In this document: positions 1 through 6,315 of the stretch, piece by piece | Position numbering within the stretch: the first letter of the stretch is position 1 | Layout: each line of letters opens with the position of its first letter | Source of the DNA: JACNLN01 sp964626495 | Lineage (GTDB): Bacteria; Fidelibacterota; Marinisomatia; Marinisomatales; CAZVFT01 | Assembly: GCA_964626495.1 (NCBI GenBank) | Contig: CAZVFT010000079.1 | Span: 1-11,474, forward strand | Length of the DNA: 11,474 nt | Direction: 5' to 3' | Made by a program: the position numbers and the translations under genes | The notes under the pieces: model-generated | The model's database searches: none | What the model saw: only the letters and a program-made list of their open reading frames with translations | What the model was told of the DNA's origin: nothing

Positions 1-65
1 GGTGCATGGCAGTTATTTCTAAAATTTACCTGATATTTCGGGGGAAGTTCAGATTTATTTTTTCC

Positions 66-94
66 TTGACAAGTTTAATTTTTTTACCTAATAT
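66..94 (+). promoter_or_regulatory. Sigma-70-type promoter of the BMC locus
   Basis: TTGACA (66-71) matches the -35 consensus exactly and is followed, after a 17-bp spacer, by TAATAT (89-94) as a -10 box with four of six consensus bases. The surroundings are very A+T-rich. The predicted transcription start is near 101, about 34 bases before the regulator's ATG, and falls inside the first operator palindrome. It would drive the regulator and probably the genes downstream. This is pattern recognition only. Confidence 0.72.
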
Positions 95-96
95 TG

Positions 97-108
97 GAAC
101 AAATGTTA
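97..108. promoter_or_regulatory. Operator 1 (imperfect palindrome at the predicted transcription start)
   Basis: GAACA-AA-TGTTA has the same architecture (GAACA-N2-TGTT) as the perfect palindrome 21 bp downstream, with one mismatched end base. It covers the predicted +1, so a bound repressor would block RNA polymerase. The adjacent SorC-family regulator is the obvious candidate to bind it. Binding is inferred, not shown. Confidence 0.6.
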
Positions 109-116
109 ATATTATT

Positions 117-130
117 TGAACAATTGTTCA
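117..130. promoter_or_regulatory. Operator 2 (perfect 14-bp palindrome)
   Basis: TGAACAATTGTTCA reads identically on both strands and ends four bases before the regulator's start codon. Its centre is 21 bp, two helical turns, from the centre of operator 1, so both sites lie on the same DNA face. This suits cooperative binding by a tetrameric SorC-family repressor. No third copy was noticed by eye elsewhere in the window. Confidence 0.7.
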
Positions 131-134
131 CACT

Positions 135-1082
135 ATGCCTTTAGAAAGGAGAGAAATATCCATCTTGGTTGAAGCAGCTCGCTACTATTATGAGCACGGG
201 TTGACTCAGAATCAAATTGCCAGGAGACTGGGAATTTCCCGACCGGGTGTCTCCAGATTGCTGCGAAAAGCCAGGGAAAGGGGGATTGTAAAAATCGAGA
301 TATCAGATCCATTTGAGTATGATCTCAGAATTGAAGAAGAAGTAAAAAATAAATTTGGTTTAAAGAATGTTATCATTGTTCCTAATGGAAGTGAAGATCC
401 ACAGGTAATCAAAAGAAGGTTAGGAAAGGCTGCTGTTATTTTGCTGGATCAGATTATTAATGAAGGAACTACATTTGCAATTTCCTGGGGAACAACTATG
501 CAGGAGGTGGCTCGTCAGGTGAGAAGACGACGGGTGAAAGATATGATTGTCGTCCAGCTGAATGGGGGAATCTCTCGAGCAGAATATGACACTTATGCTT
601 CTGAAATTGCTCAAAAAATCAGTGATAACTACGAGGCAATTCCATATCTACTTCCACTACCTGCTATAGTAGATAATCCTGAATTAAAGAGAGCTATAAT
701 CTCTGATAAAAATATTTCAAGAACCCTGAAATTGGCAAAGAAAGCTGAAGTAGCCATATTTACTATCGGTTCGTTCAGTCACAATTCCGTTCTCGTACGT
801 GCAGATTACTTTGAAGATCAGAAAGTGGATGAATTGTTGAAGGAAGGAGCTGTGGGGGATATATGTTCGAGAATTCTGAAGTACGATGGAACCATCTGTT
901 CCAGTGAGTTAAACGACCGGACTATCGGGATTGAACTCGAAGAGTTAAAAAAGAAGTCCTATTCCATTGCCGTTGCTGGTGGAAAGGAGAAATTATCTGC
1001 TATCCGGGCAGGTCTTAATGGAAGATGGTTTAATGTTCTCATTACAGACGAATGGGTGGCTCATGAACTTTTACGAGATTAA
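135..1082 (+). CDS. SorC/DeoR-type (B. subtilis DeoR-like) transcriptional regulator
   Basis: A 315-residue regulator of the SorC family. Residues about 24-43 form a helix-turn-helix (LTQNQIARRLGISRPGVSRL), preceded by a short N-terminal helix. Residues about 60-315 are the sugar-phosphate-binding domain, with family signatures ISWGTT (116-121), GAVGDIC (238-244), VAGGKEKLSAI (280-290) and LITDE (302-306). Members sense phosphorylated sugars. B. subtilis DeoR of this family controls deoxyribonucleoside catabolism and responds to deoxyribose 5-phosphate, which is the substrate of the DeoC domain encoded next door. That makes the same ligand plausible here, but this is an inference. Two palindromes directly upstream suggest autoregulation and control of the whole BMC operon. 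No strong Shine-Dalgarno precedes the ATG, since the region is occupied by operator 2. Length is normal for the family. Confidence 0.9.
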   Translation: MPLERREISILVEAARYYYEHGLTQNQIARRLGISRPGVSRLLRKARERGIVKIEISDPFEYDLRIEEEVKNKFGLKNVIIVPNGSEDPQVIKRRLGKAAVILLDQIINEGTTFAISWGTTMQEVARQVRRRRVKDMIVVQLNGGISRAEYDTYASEIAQKISDNYEAIPYLLPLPAIVDNPELKRAIISDKNISRTLKLAKKAEVAIFTIGSFSHNSVLVRADYFEDQKVDELLKEGAVGDICSRILKYDGTICSSELNDRTIGIELEELKKKSYSIAVAGGKEKLSAIRAGLNGRWFNVLITDEWVAHELLRD

Positions 1083-1130
1083 TATAAAGAACTCTTTGAA
1101 AAACCTCTTGCACAAATTAAAAAGTCTAAA

Positions 1131-2549
1131 ATGAATACTAAATCCAAAACAGTAATCGCTGTTGGAGCGGACCATGCTGGTTTTGTTTTAAAGGAAGATC
1201 TGAAAAAGTATCTTCAGGATGAAGGATATGAGGTTATGGATTGCGGGACTTCAGGAATTGAGTCAGTTGATTATCCTGAATATGCCTTTGCTGTAGCGAA
1301 TAAAGTATCCTGTGGAGAAGCTCAATTTGGATTAATGGTTGATGGCGCAGGTATTGGTTCCGCAATGGTAGCGAATAAAGTGAAGGGAGTACGAGCTGCT
1401 CTCTGTTATGATATAACAACTGCACAAAATGCCCGGAAGCACAATGATGCGAACGTCCTTACTCTTGGAGCAACTTTGATAGGATTGGGACTGGCAAAAC
1501 AGATTGTTGATACATTTCTTAGCAATCATTGCACCTTTGATAGACATTTACGAAGGGTAAAGATGATTGATGCAATAGAAAGTGAAGGAAAATTAAATAC
1601 AAGTATAAGGAATGATTTCGATCAAAAAGATAAGGAGAAAGAATTGATTAATATTTCAAGTGAAGATTTAGCCCAAATAGCAAAAAGAGTAGAAGCAATG
1701 TTGAATGTGGTTGAAGTTCCTGCCTCCTCCGGGGAAAAAACTCATCGTGATTCTGATATGGTCTGTGTGTGCGGTGTCTGCGTGGAAAAGAAACCTGATA
1801 CTATACGAAAATTTCTCGATTTTGGTGTAGATAGAATTGGATATCACAATGGTACGGGATGTGAATGTGTTCCTGATGATATCGCAAGGTGTATTGATCA
1901 TACCTTACTCAAACCCGATGCTACAGAGGAAGATATCAAAAAATTATGTGCGGAAGCTCGTGAATATCATTTTGCTTCTGTTTGTGTAAGTCCAAGTTAT
2001 GTTAAGTTAGCCGCAAAAGAACTGGAGGGATCTTCTGTCAAAGTTTGTACTGTTGTTGGATTCCCTTCTGGGGCACATTTACCGGGAATCAAAGCTATGG
2101 AAACACGGCAGGCAATTCGGGATGGAGCCAGGGAGATTGATATGGTAATTAATATTGGAGCTTTGAAGAGCAAACAGGATGAATTGGTTTATCGGGATAT
2201 TCGTCAGGTATGTGAAGCTTGCGAAGATGGTGGTGCCGTATCTAAGGTAATTATTGAAGCTGCTTACTTAACCGAAGATGAAAAAGTAAGAGCGTGTAAG
2301 CTTGCAAAAAATGCACGAGCGAATTATGTGAAAACATCCACAGGATTCGGTCCAAATGGTGCTACTGTTGAAGACATTGATTTGATGAACAAAATGGTAG
2401 GACAGCATGGAATCGGGATAAAAGCAGCGGGTGGAATAAAATCCTACGCGGATGCAAAAGAGATGATCCAGGCAGGGGCGACACGGATTGGAGCAAGTGC
2501 AGGGATAAAAATTTTACAGGAAGCAAAACAGATGACTATATCTAACTGA
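1131..2549 (+). CDS. RpiB-DeoC fusion: ribose-5-phosphate isomerase B-like / deoxyribose-phosphate aldolase
   Basis: A 472-residue two-domain enzyme. Residues 7-150 are RpiB/LacAB-like (GADHAGFVLK at 12-21, HNDANVL at 104-110, RHLRR at 138-142). Residues about 250-472 are DeoC, which cleaves 2-deoxyribose 5-phosphate to glyceraldehyde 3-phosphate and acetaldehyde. The Schiff-base lysine is K401 (YVKTSTGF), the second lysine K431 (GIKAAGGIK) and the acid D337 (EIDMVINIG), so the aldolase looks intact. In RpiB the usual catalytic cysteine (as in CGTGIG) is D71 (VDGAGIGS), so isomerase activity is doubtful or altered. The 100-residue linker carries an amphipathic stretch (176-192) resembling an encapsulation peptide and clustered cysteines (212, 214, 217, 244, 246). 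The start is set by RpiB homology, because the upstream AAAAAG is a poor ribosome site. The gene lies 48 bp after the regulator and presumably encodes the signature enzyme of the compartment. Confidence 0.92.
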   Translation: MNTKSKTVIAVGADHAGFVLKEDLKKYLQDEGYEVMDCGTSGIESVDYPEYAFAVANKVSCGEAQFGLMVDGAGIGSAMVANKVKGVRAALCYDITTAQNARKHNDANVLTLGATLIGLGLAKQIVDTFLSNHCTFDRHLRRVKMIDAIESEGKLNTSIRNDFDQKDKEKELINISSEDLAQIAKRVEAMLNVVEVPASSGEKTHRDSDMVCVCGVCVEKKPDTIRKFLDFGVDRIGYHNGTGCECVPDDIARCIDHTLLKPDATEEDIKKLCAEAREYHFASVCVSPSYVKLAAKELEGSSVKVCTVVGFPSGAHLPGIKAMETRQAIRDGAREIDMVINIGALKSKQDELVYRDIRQVCEACEDGGAVSKVIIEAAYLTEDEKVRACKLAKNARANYVKTSTGFGPNGATVEDIDLMNKMVGQHGIGIKAAGGIKSYADAKEMIQAGATRIGASAGIKILQEAKQMTISN

Positions 2550-2565
2550 TTATGTCATCATAATT

Positions 2566-2572
2566 GAGGAGG
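2566..2572 (+). promoter_or_regulatory. Ribosome binding site deciding the GTG start of the permuted BMC-T gene
   Basis: GAGGAGG with a seven-base spacer to GTG at 2580. No ATG lies at a suitable distance, so this site fixes the non-ATG start. Confidence 0.8.
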
Positions 2573-2579
2573 ATAAATC

Positions 2580-3203
2580 GTGGTTGACCTTAGATCTTAT
2601 GTTTTTTTAGACAAGATACAGCCTCAATACGCTGCTTTTCTTGGTACAGTGGCTCAGGGATTTCTGCCCATTGCGGGTATGGCATCCCTCTATGTTGAGA
2701 TCTCACCCGGAATTGAAATCAACAGGATTACTGATATTGCACTGAAATCAACAGAAGTCACACCAGGAATGCAGATTGTAGAGAGGTTATATGGATTGTT
2801 GGAAATCCATTCTCTGTCTCAGGCGGATGTCAGGCAAGCGGGGAAGGCTATTCTTGATGCTCTTGAACTGAAGGAAGAAGATCGTTGGAAACCCAAAATC
2901 TATTCCAGTCAGGTAATTCGTCGAATTGATGATCATCAGACGCAGCTGATCAATCGAATGAGACATGGGAATATGCTTCTATCGAGTGAAACTCTATATG
3001 TTATGGAGGTTCAGCCTGCAGCATATGCAGCACTGGCAGCAAATGAGGCGGAAAAAGCGGCTGAAATAAACATTTTGGAGGTGAGGTCTTTCGGCAGTTT
3101 CGGGAGAGTCTATCTTGGCGGTGAAGAGAGGGATATTGATGTCGCATGGCGCGTCGCAACCGAAACCATTGAAAGCGTCACAGGAGTCGAGAAAGATAAA
3201 TAA
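2580..3203 (+). CDS. BMC tandem-domain shell protein, circularly permuted (BMC-T, CsoS1D-like fold)
   Basis: A 207-residue shell protein with two BMC domains, expected to form pseudohexameric trimers. Each half begins with the strand that is C-terminal in ordinary BMC domains (SYVFLDKIQPQ at 6-16; SSQVIRRIDDHQ at 109-120) and then runs through the canonical core (SLYVEI to DVRQAGKAIL; LYVMEV to IDVAWRVATE). This order indicates the permuted class whose trimers often stack in pairs and may have gated pores. FGSFGR (171-176) sits at the expected pore loop of domain 2. The start is GTG at 2580, chosen because GAGGAGG (2566-2572) lies seven bases upstream. It follows the RpiB-DeoC gene by 30 bp, so it is probably cotranscribed. 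Pore behaviour and double stacking are inferred from the family. Confidence 0.9.
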   Translation: MVDLRSYVFLDKIQPQYAAFLGTVAQGFLPIAGMASLYVEISPGIEINRITDIALKSTEVTPGMQIVERLYGLLEIHSLSQADVRQAGKAILDALELKEEDRWKPKIYSSQVIRRIDDHQTQLINRMRHGNMLLSSETLYVMEVQPAAYAALAANEAEKAAEINILEVRSFGSFGRVYLGGEERDIDVAWRVATETIESVTGVEKDK

Positions 3204-3225
3204 TTCATGAGTGCAATCAATAAAC

Positions 3226-3292
3226 CGCTAATCAGTCGAAAGCCTGACAGGTTTACGCTAATTTTCGCTAATCAGTCAAGAGCCTGACAGGT
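3226..3292. repeat. Two 27-bp direct repeats, 40 bp apart
   Basis: Copy 1 (3226-3252) and copy 2 (3266-3292) begin CGCTAATCAGTC and end AGCCTGACAGGT, differing at only two central positions (CGAA versus CAAG context). Each contains the near-palindrome CCTG-A-CAGG. An extra CGCTAAT lies at 3256-3262, so the heptamer starts at 3226, 3256 and 3266. An 11-base part (GAGCCTGACAG) recurs in inverted orientation at 6939-6949 at the other end of the shell genes. This may be an intergenic repeat family of the genome or a protein-binding array; the sequence does not decide. Confidence 0.75.
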
Positions 3293-3448
3293 AGTGAAAC
3301 GCTATCTTCAATAATATATGAAGTTAGAAATCCCATATTTCTCGCAAAGGGAGTCCCTTCGGGATGTGAAAATACCTTTTCGGATGGAACTCATTCATTT
3401 AATGGAAAAATAAATCAATGAGATTTTACAATTTTCATTTAACTATCA

Positions 3449-3456
3449 AAAGGAGG
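3449..3456 (+). promoter_or_regulatory. Very strong ribosome binding site of the BMC-H gene
   Basis: AAAGGAGG eight bases before ATG 3465 is nearly full complementarity to the 16S anti-Shine-Dalgarno. It is the best site in the window, as expected for the most abundant shell subunit. Confidence 0.8.
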
Positions 3457-3464
3457 AAATAACA

Positions 3465-3779
3465 ATGGCAGAAGCACTTGGAATGATAGAAACCCGCACG
3501 TTTCCTGGAGTTGTGGAAGCAGCTGATGCAATGGTTAAGGCGGCAAAAGTTGAACTGGTATCTTATGAAAAAACCGGTGGTGGTTATGTGACAGCTGTTA
3601 TCCGTGGTGATGTTGCTGCTGTGAAAGCAGCCTGTGATGCTGGAAGAGCCGGCGCTTCTCGGGTTGGTGAAATCGTTGCTGTTCATGTAATTGCTCGTCC
3701 TCATCCTAATGTTGATGTGGTTATGCCTATTGGTCGGGAAGAGGAAGGCAAAGCGGCTATGGAAAAAAGAAAAAAATAA
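3465..3779 (+). CDS. BMC-H hexameric shell protein (PduA/CcmK-like)
   Basis: A 104-residue single-domain BMC protein that forms the hexagonal tiles of the shell facets. The canonical order is present: ALGMIETRTFPG (4-15), helix AADAMVKAAKVEL (19-31), pore loop KTGGG (36-40), VIRGDVAAVKAA (45-56) and the C-terminal strand VAVHVIARPHPNV (71-83). The glycine-rich pore loop predicts a small polar pore for metabolite passage. The tail after 90 is charged (REEEGKAAMEKRKK). It is the only single-domain BMC hexamer gene in the window. It lies 12 bp before the first pentamer gene and has the strongest ribosome binding site here, consistent with high expression. Confidence 0.96.
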   Translation: MAEALGMIETRTFPGVVEAADAMVKAAKVELVSYEKTGGGYVTAVIRGDVAAVKAACDAGRAGASRVGEIVAVHVIARPHPNVDVVMPIGREEEGKAAMEKRKK

Positions 3780-3791
3780 TCCGGAGGTAAA

Positions 3792-4091
3792 ATGAAGCTG
3801 GCGAAAGTAGTAGGTACAGTAGTATCTACTCGCAAAGAAGAAAGTATAGAGGGATTGAAATTCCTCATCCTCCAGCAGGTGGACCTGGAAGGGAAGGATA
3901 CCGACGGATTTGTAGTAGCTGCTGATGTCGTGGGTGCCGGAATAGGTGAAATGATCCTTTTTGCAACCGGAAGTTCCGCTCGACAGACAGTAAGGACCGA
4001 CAAACGTCCCTGCGATGCGGTAGTGATGGCAATTGTTGACAACTGGGAAGTAGATGGTGAACTCAAATATAAAAAAGGGGTTCACGATTAG
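3792..4091 (+). CDS. BMC-P pentameric shell vertex protein 1 (EutN/CcmL family)
   Basis: A 99-residue EutN/CcmL-family protein. Such proteins form pentamers that cap the 12 vertices of the BMC shell. Family features are the N-terminal strand KLAKVVGTVVST (2-13), the central VAADVVGAGIGEMILF (about 42-57), SSARQT (about 61-66) and the C-terminal DAVVMAIVDNWEVD. The start ATG is preceded by GGAGG (3783-3787) at four bases and fits the family start. The gene lies 12 bp downstream of the hexamer gene. It is the first of three pentamer paralogues here and has the longest charged tail (ELKYKKGVHD). Confidence 0.95.
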   Translation: MKLAKVVGTVVSTRKEESIEGLKFLILQQVDLEGKDTDGFVVAADVVGAGIGEMILFATGSSARQTVRTDKRPCDAVVMAIVDNWEVDGELKYKKGVHD

Positions 4092-4100
4092 AATTTGCGA

Positions 4101-4118
4101 AGACTGTAAATCCAGTCT
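4101..4118 (+). other. Small inverted repeat after the first pentamer gene
   Basis: AGACTG (4101-4106) and CAGTCT (4113-4118) can form a 6-bp stem with a six-base loop just after the pentamer stop codon. There is no T-run behind it, so it is not a convincing intrinsic terminator. It might stabilise the upstream shell mRNA or attenuate read-through. The rest of the 160-bp gap to the dehydrogenase holds no clear promoter. Confidence 0.4.
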
Positions 4119-4239
4119 ATTCGACATATTACCCATTACACCTGAAGCAAAGAGAGACAAATTCCCCAACGGTATCTCCCTACACCTGCAGGAAGGATAA
4201 ACCAGATCGGATTCAAATTAAATGAAAATCAATTTCATC

Positions 4240-4244
4240 AGGAG
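4240..4244 (+). promoter_or_regulatory. Ribosome binding site deciding the GTG start of the aldehyde dehydrogenase
   Basis: AGGAG lies seven bases before GTG 4252. Using this start gives an N-terminus (LQLTQKQIDEIAFHI) matching the encapsulation-peptide pattern of PduP-like enzymes, which supports it over any internal ATG. Confidence 0.75.
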
Positions 4245-4251
4245 ATAAGTT

Positions 4252-5706
4252 GTGTTACAGTTAACACAAAAACAGATAGATGAAATCGCCTTTCATATTG
4301 CTAACATCCTGAAGAAGACAGATTATCATCCAGTTTCCCAAGCGGGAAAAAGTGAGGTAATTCAGACCGATACTAGAAGGAGTTCAGGTTTGTTTTACAC
4401 GATTGATGATGCAGTTCACTCGGCACAGAAAGCTCAAAAAAAGCTGATGTCTATGACCTTAGCAAAACGCGATGAGATCATTCTTAACATCCGGACAAGA
4501 CTGACGCAGCACGTAGAGGATATTTCAAAGAGAGCTTATGAGGAAACCGGTCTTGGAAGAGTGGAAGATAAAGTGGAAAAGAACAGGTTGGTGTTGGAAA
4601 AAACACCCGGAACTGAAATTCTCATTCCAAGAGCAAATACAGGCGATCGAGGATTAACGTTGTTGGAGTTAGCTCCGTATGGTGTCATTGGAGCAATTAC
4701 CCCTGTAACCAATCCCACTTCCACAATTATCTGCAACACAATCGGTATGATAGCTGCTGGGAATTCTGTGGTGTTTAACGCTCATCCTTCTGCAAAACAG
4801 GTGTCAATTTATACTGTTGAACTGATCAATCAAGCAATTGTGGAAGCAGGTGGACCCGAAAACCTAATAACCACATTGAAAGAACCGACCATAGAGAGTG
4901 CTCAGGAGTTGATGCGTCATCCTAAAGTGAACTTGCTGGTAGTAACTGGTGGTGCTGGCGTGGTGGATGTTGCTATGAAAAGCGGTAAACGTTCAATCTG
5001 TGCAGGACCGGGTAATCCCCCCGTTGTTGTTGATGAGAGTGCCGATATTGATAATGCCGCTCGCTGCATTGTTGAGGGAGCATCTATGGATAACAATATC
5101 ATCTGTGTGGATGAAAAAGAGGTCATTGTGGTGGATTCTATTGCAGACCAATTGTTTTCCGCACTGGCTCAAAATAATGCAATTATCCTGAATCAGGAAC
5201 AGATGCAGCGTCTGGAAAAGGTGATCTTTGCCGAAGATCGAGGACCAAGAACACATGCTGTGGTTGAAAAGACATTAATTGGGAAGGATATTCAGGTCAT
5301 TCTCTCGAAGATTGGGATGGAAGTTGAAAGTCACATTCGCCTTGCGGTAGTAGAGGTAGATCAGGATCATCAACTTGTCTGGACTGAACAGATGATGCCC
5401 ATTATCCCTCTGGTTCGAATGCCTGATGCTGATTCCGCTATTGATCTTGCAAAAGAGGTGGAACTCGGGTATCGCCATACTGCAGTGATGCATTCAAAAA
5501 ACCTCGATAACCTGAGTCGAATGGCTCGCCTGATGGATTGCAGTATTTTTGTGAAAAATGGTTCGGCGCTGGCAGGACTTGGATATGGCGGTGAAGGATA
5601 TTGTTCCTTTTCCATTGCAAGTCCTACAGGAGAGGGAATTACAAATCCCAAGAGCTTTTCAAGAGAACGTCGTTGTGTATTAGTAGATCATTTTAGGATA
5701 GTATAA
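4252..5706 (+). CDS. CoA-acylating aldehyde dehydrogenase (PduP/EutE-like), BMC luminal enzyme
   Basis: A 484-residue enzyme that oxidises an aldehyde to the acyl-CoA with NAD+; here the aldehyde is probably acetaldehyde released by DeoC. The N-terminal 20 residues form an amphipathic helix pattern (hydrophobics at 9, 12, 16, 20), the usual encapsulation peptide, followed by a flexible stretch to about 45. The dehydrogenase domain shows PVTNPTST (151-158) at the cofactor site, TGGAGVV (232-238), AGPGNPPVVV (251-260) and the catalytic cysteine C285 in NNIICVDEKE. Length matches PduP/EutE. The GTG start is supported by AGGAG upstream and by the targeting helix. It overlaps the next shell gene by one base (TAATG), implying coupled translation. 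Substrate preference is inferred from the neighbouring aldolase. Confidence 0.94.
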   Translation: MLQLTQKQIDEIAFHIANILKKTDYHPVSQAGKSEVIQTDTRRSSGLFYTIDDAVHSAQKAQKKLMSMTLAKRDEIILNIRTRLTQHVEDISKRAYEETGLGRVEDKVEKNRLVLEKTPGTEILIPRANTGDRGLTLLELAPYGVIGAITPVTNPTSTIICNTIGMIAAGNSVVFNAHPSAKQVSIYTVELINQAIVEAGGPENLITTLKEPTIESAQELMRHPKVNLLVVTGGAGVVDVAMKSGKRSICAGPGNPPVVVDESADIDNAARCIVEGASMDNNIICVDEKEVIVVDSIADQLFSALAQNNAIILNQEQMQRLEKVIFAEDRGPRTHAVVEKTLIGKDIQVILSKIGMEVESHIRLAVVEVDQDHQLVWTEQMMPIIPLVRMPDADSAIDLAKEVELGYRHTAVMHSKNLDNLSRMARLMDCSIFVKNGSALAGLGYGGEGYCSFSIASPTGEGITNPKSFSRERRCVLVDHFRIV

Positions 5707-6314
5707 TGAATAGATATCCCGCTATTGCGTTAGTAGAGTATTCAAGTATTGCCGTAGGTATCCATGCTGGAGATGCTATGGTAAAACGAGCACCCATCAC
5801 GGTGATAAAATCTGGAACAGTCCATAATGGGAAACACATCGTCTTAATTGGCGGAAGTGTGGCGTCTGTGGAAGAATCGTTTGCTGAAGGGGTACTGATT
5901 GGAGGAGAGTATGTCGTAGACAAAGTGATACTTCCTGATGTTCACGAACAGGTGCACGATGCCATTCTGAAGGTGCGAATACCGTGTTCAGGGGATGCTG
6001 TTGGGGTCATTGAGACAAAAACGGTAGCAGCTACTATCAAGTCCGCTGATGCTGGAGTAAAGGGGGCAAAAGTAGATATTGTAGAAATTCGATTAGCAGA
6101 CGATATCGGTGGGAAAGCTATTGCAATTTTCACAGGTAACGTCGAGGAAGTGGAAGCTGCAGTTGAAATCTCCAAGCAAAAAGTAACCGACCCTGAATTC
6201 TGGCATAAAGATATCATTATTCCCAGGATACATTCAGATTTGGCAAGTCAGATTAATCAGTCAACCCATTTTGCTGTGGTGGATATGGGTCACATAGAGG
6301 GGAGTGAAATTTAA
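5706..6314 (+). CDS. BMC tandem-domain shell protein, PduT-like (BMC-T)
   Basis: A 202-residue protein with two non-permuted BMC domains (about 5-92 and 97-178) and a C-terminal tail. The domain order and motifs (AGDAMVKRAP at 21-30, DAVGVIETKTVAA at 97-109, IGGKAIAIFTG at 134-144, IIIPRIH at 170-176) follow PduT closely. In PduT the domain-1 pore loop carries the cysteine that holds an Fe-S cluster at the threefold axis; the corresponding loop here reads SGTVHNGKH (36-44), with histidine H40 at the apparent cysteine position. It therefore probably lacks the PduT cluster but could bind something else. The gene starts on the last base of the dehydrogenase stop codon, so translation is coupled. 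Downstream, the pentamer gene starts one base after its stop. Confidence 0.93.
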   Translation: MNRYPAIALVEYSSIAVGIHAGDAMVKRAPITVIKSGTVHNGKHIVLIGGSVASVEESFAEGVLIGGEYVVDKVILPDVHEQVHDAILKVRIPCSGDAVGVIETKTVAATIKSADAGVKGAKVDIVEIRLADDIGGKAIAIFTGNVEEVEAAVEISKQKVTDPEFWHKDIIIPRIHSDLASQINQSTHFAVVDMGHIEGSEI

Positions 6315-6315
6315 G

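Larger units (their letters stand above)
3204..3464 (+). other. 261-bp intergenic region before the hexamer gene
   Basis: No convincing gene is present. It holds the direct repeats at 3226-3292, a short TCCC-TTC-GGGA hairpin near 3353-3363 without a following T-run, and an A+T-rich stretch (AATAATATAT near 3310-3319) that could be part of a promoter, although no good -35 box is visible. It ends with a very strong ribosome binding site. It is the largest gap in the BMC block and might separate differently expressed parts of the operon. Confidence 0.5.

Noticed and set aside
1..60. Left edge searched for the end of an upstream gene, tRNA or riboswitch
   Set aside because: No open frame with recognisable protein sequence, no cloverleaf and no known aptamer pattern was seen.
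3226..3292. Direct repeats considered as a CRISPR array
   Set aside because: There are only two copies, the spacer is about 13 bp, and no cas genes are present.
3345..3370. TCCC-TTC-GGGA hairpin considered as a transcription terminator
   Set aside because: The stem is only four to five base pairs and is not followed by a T-run, so it cannot be called a terminator.
3435..4169. Long open frame on the - strand opposite the BMC-H and first pentamer genes (244 codons)
   Set aside because: Its translation is Ser/Phe/His-rich with no domain, it lacks a good ribosome site, and both + strand genes under it are unmistakable shell proteins. It is a shadow of their codon usage.
6304..6315. GTG start at 6304 for the second pentamer gene
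   Set aside because: It adds four residues not seen in the family and sits on top of its own would-be ribosome site; ATG 6316 gives the standard MRLGRVIGTV start.
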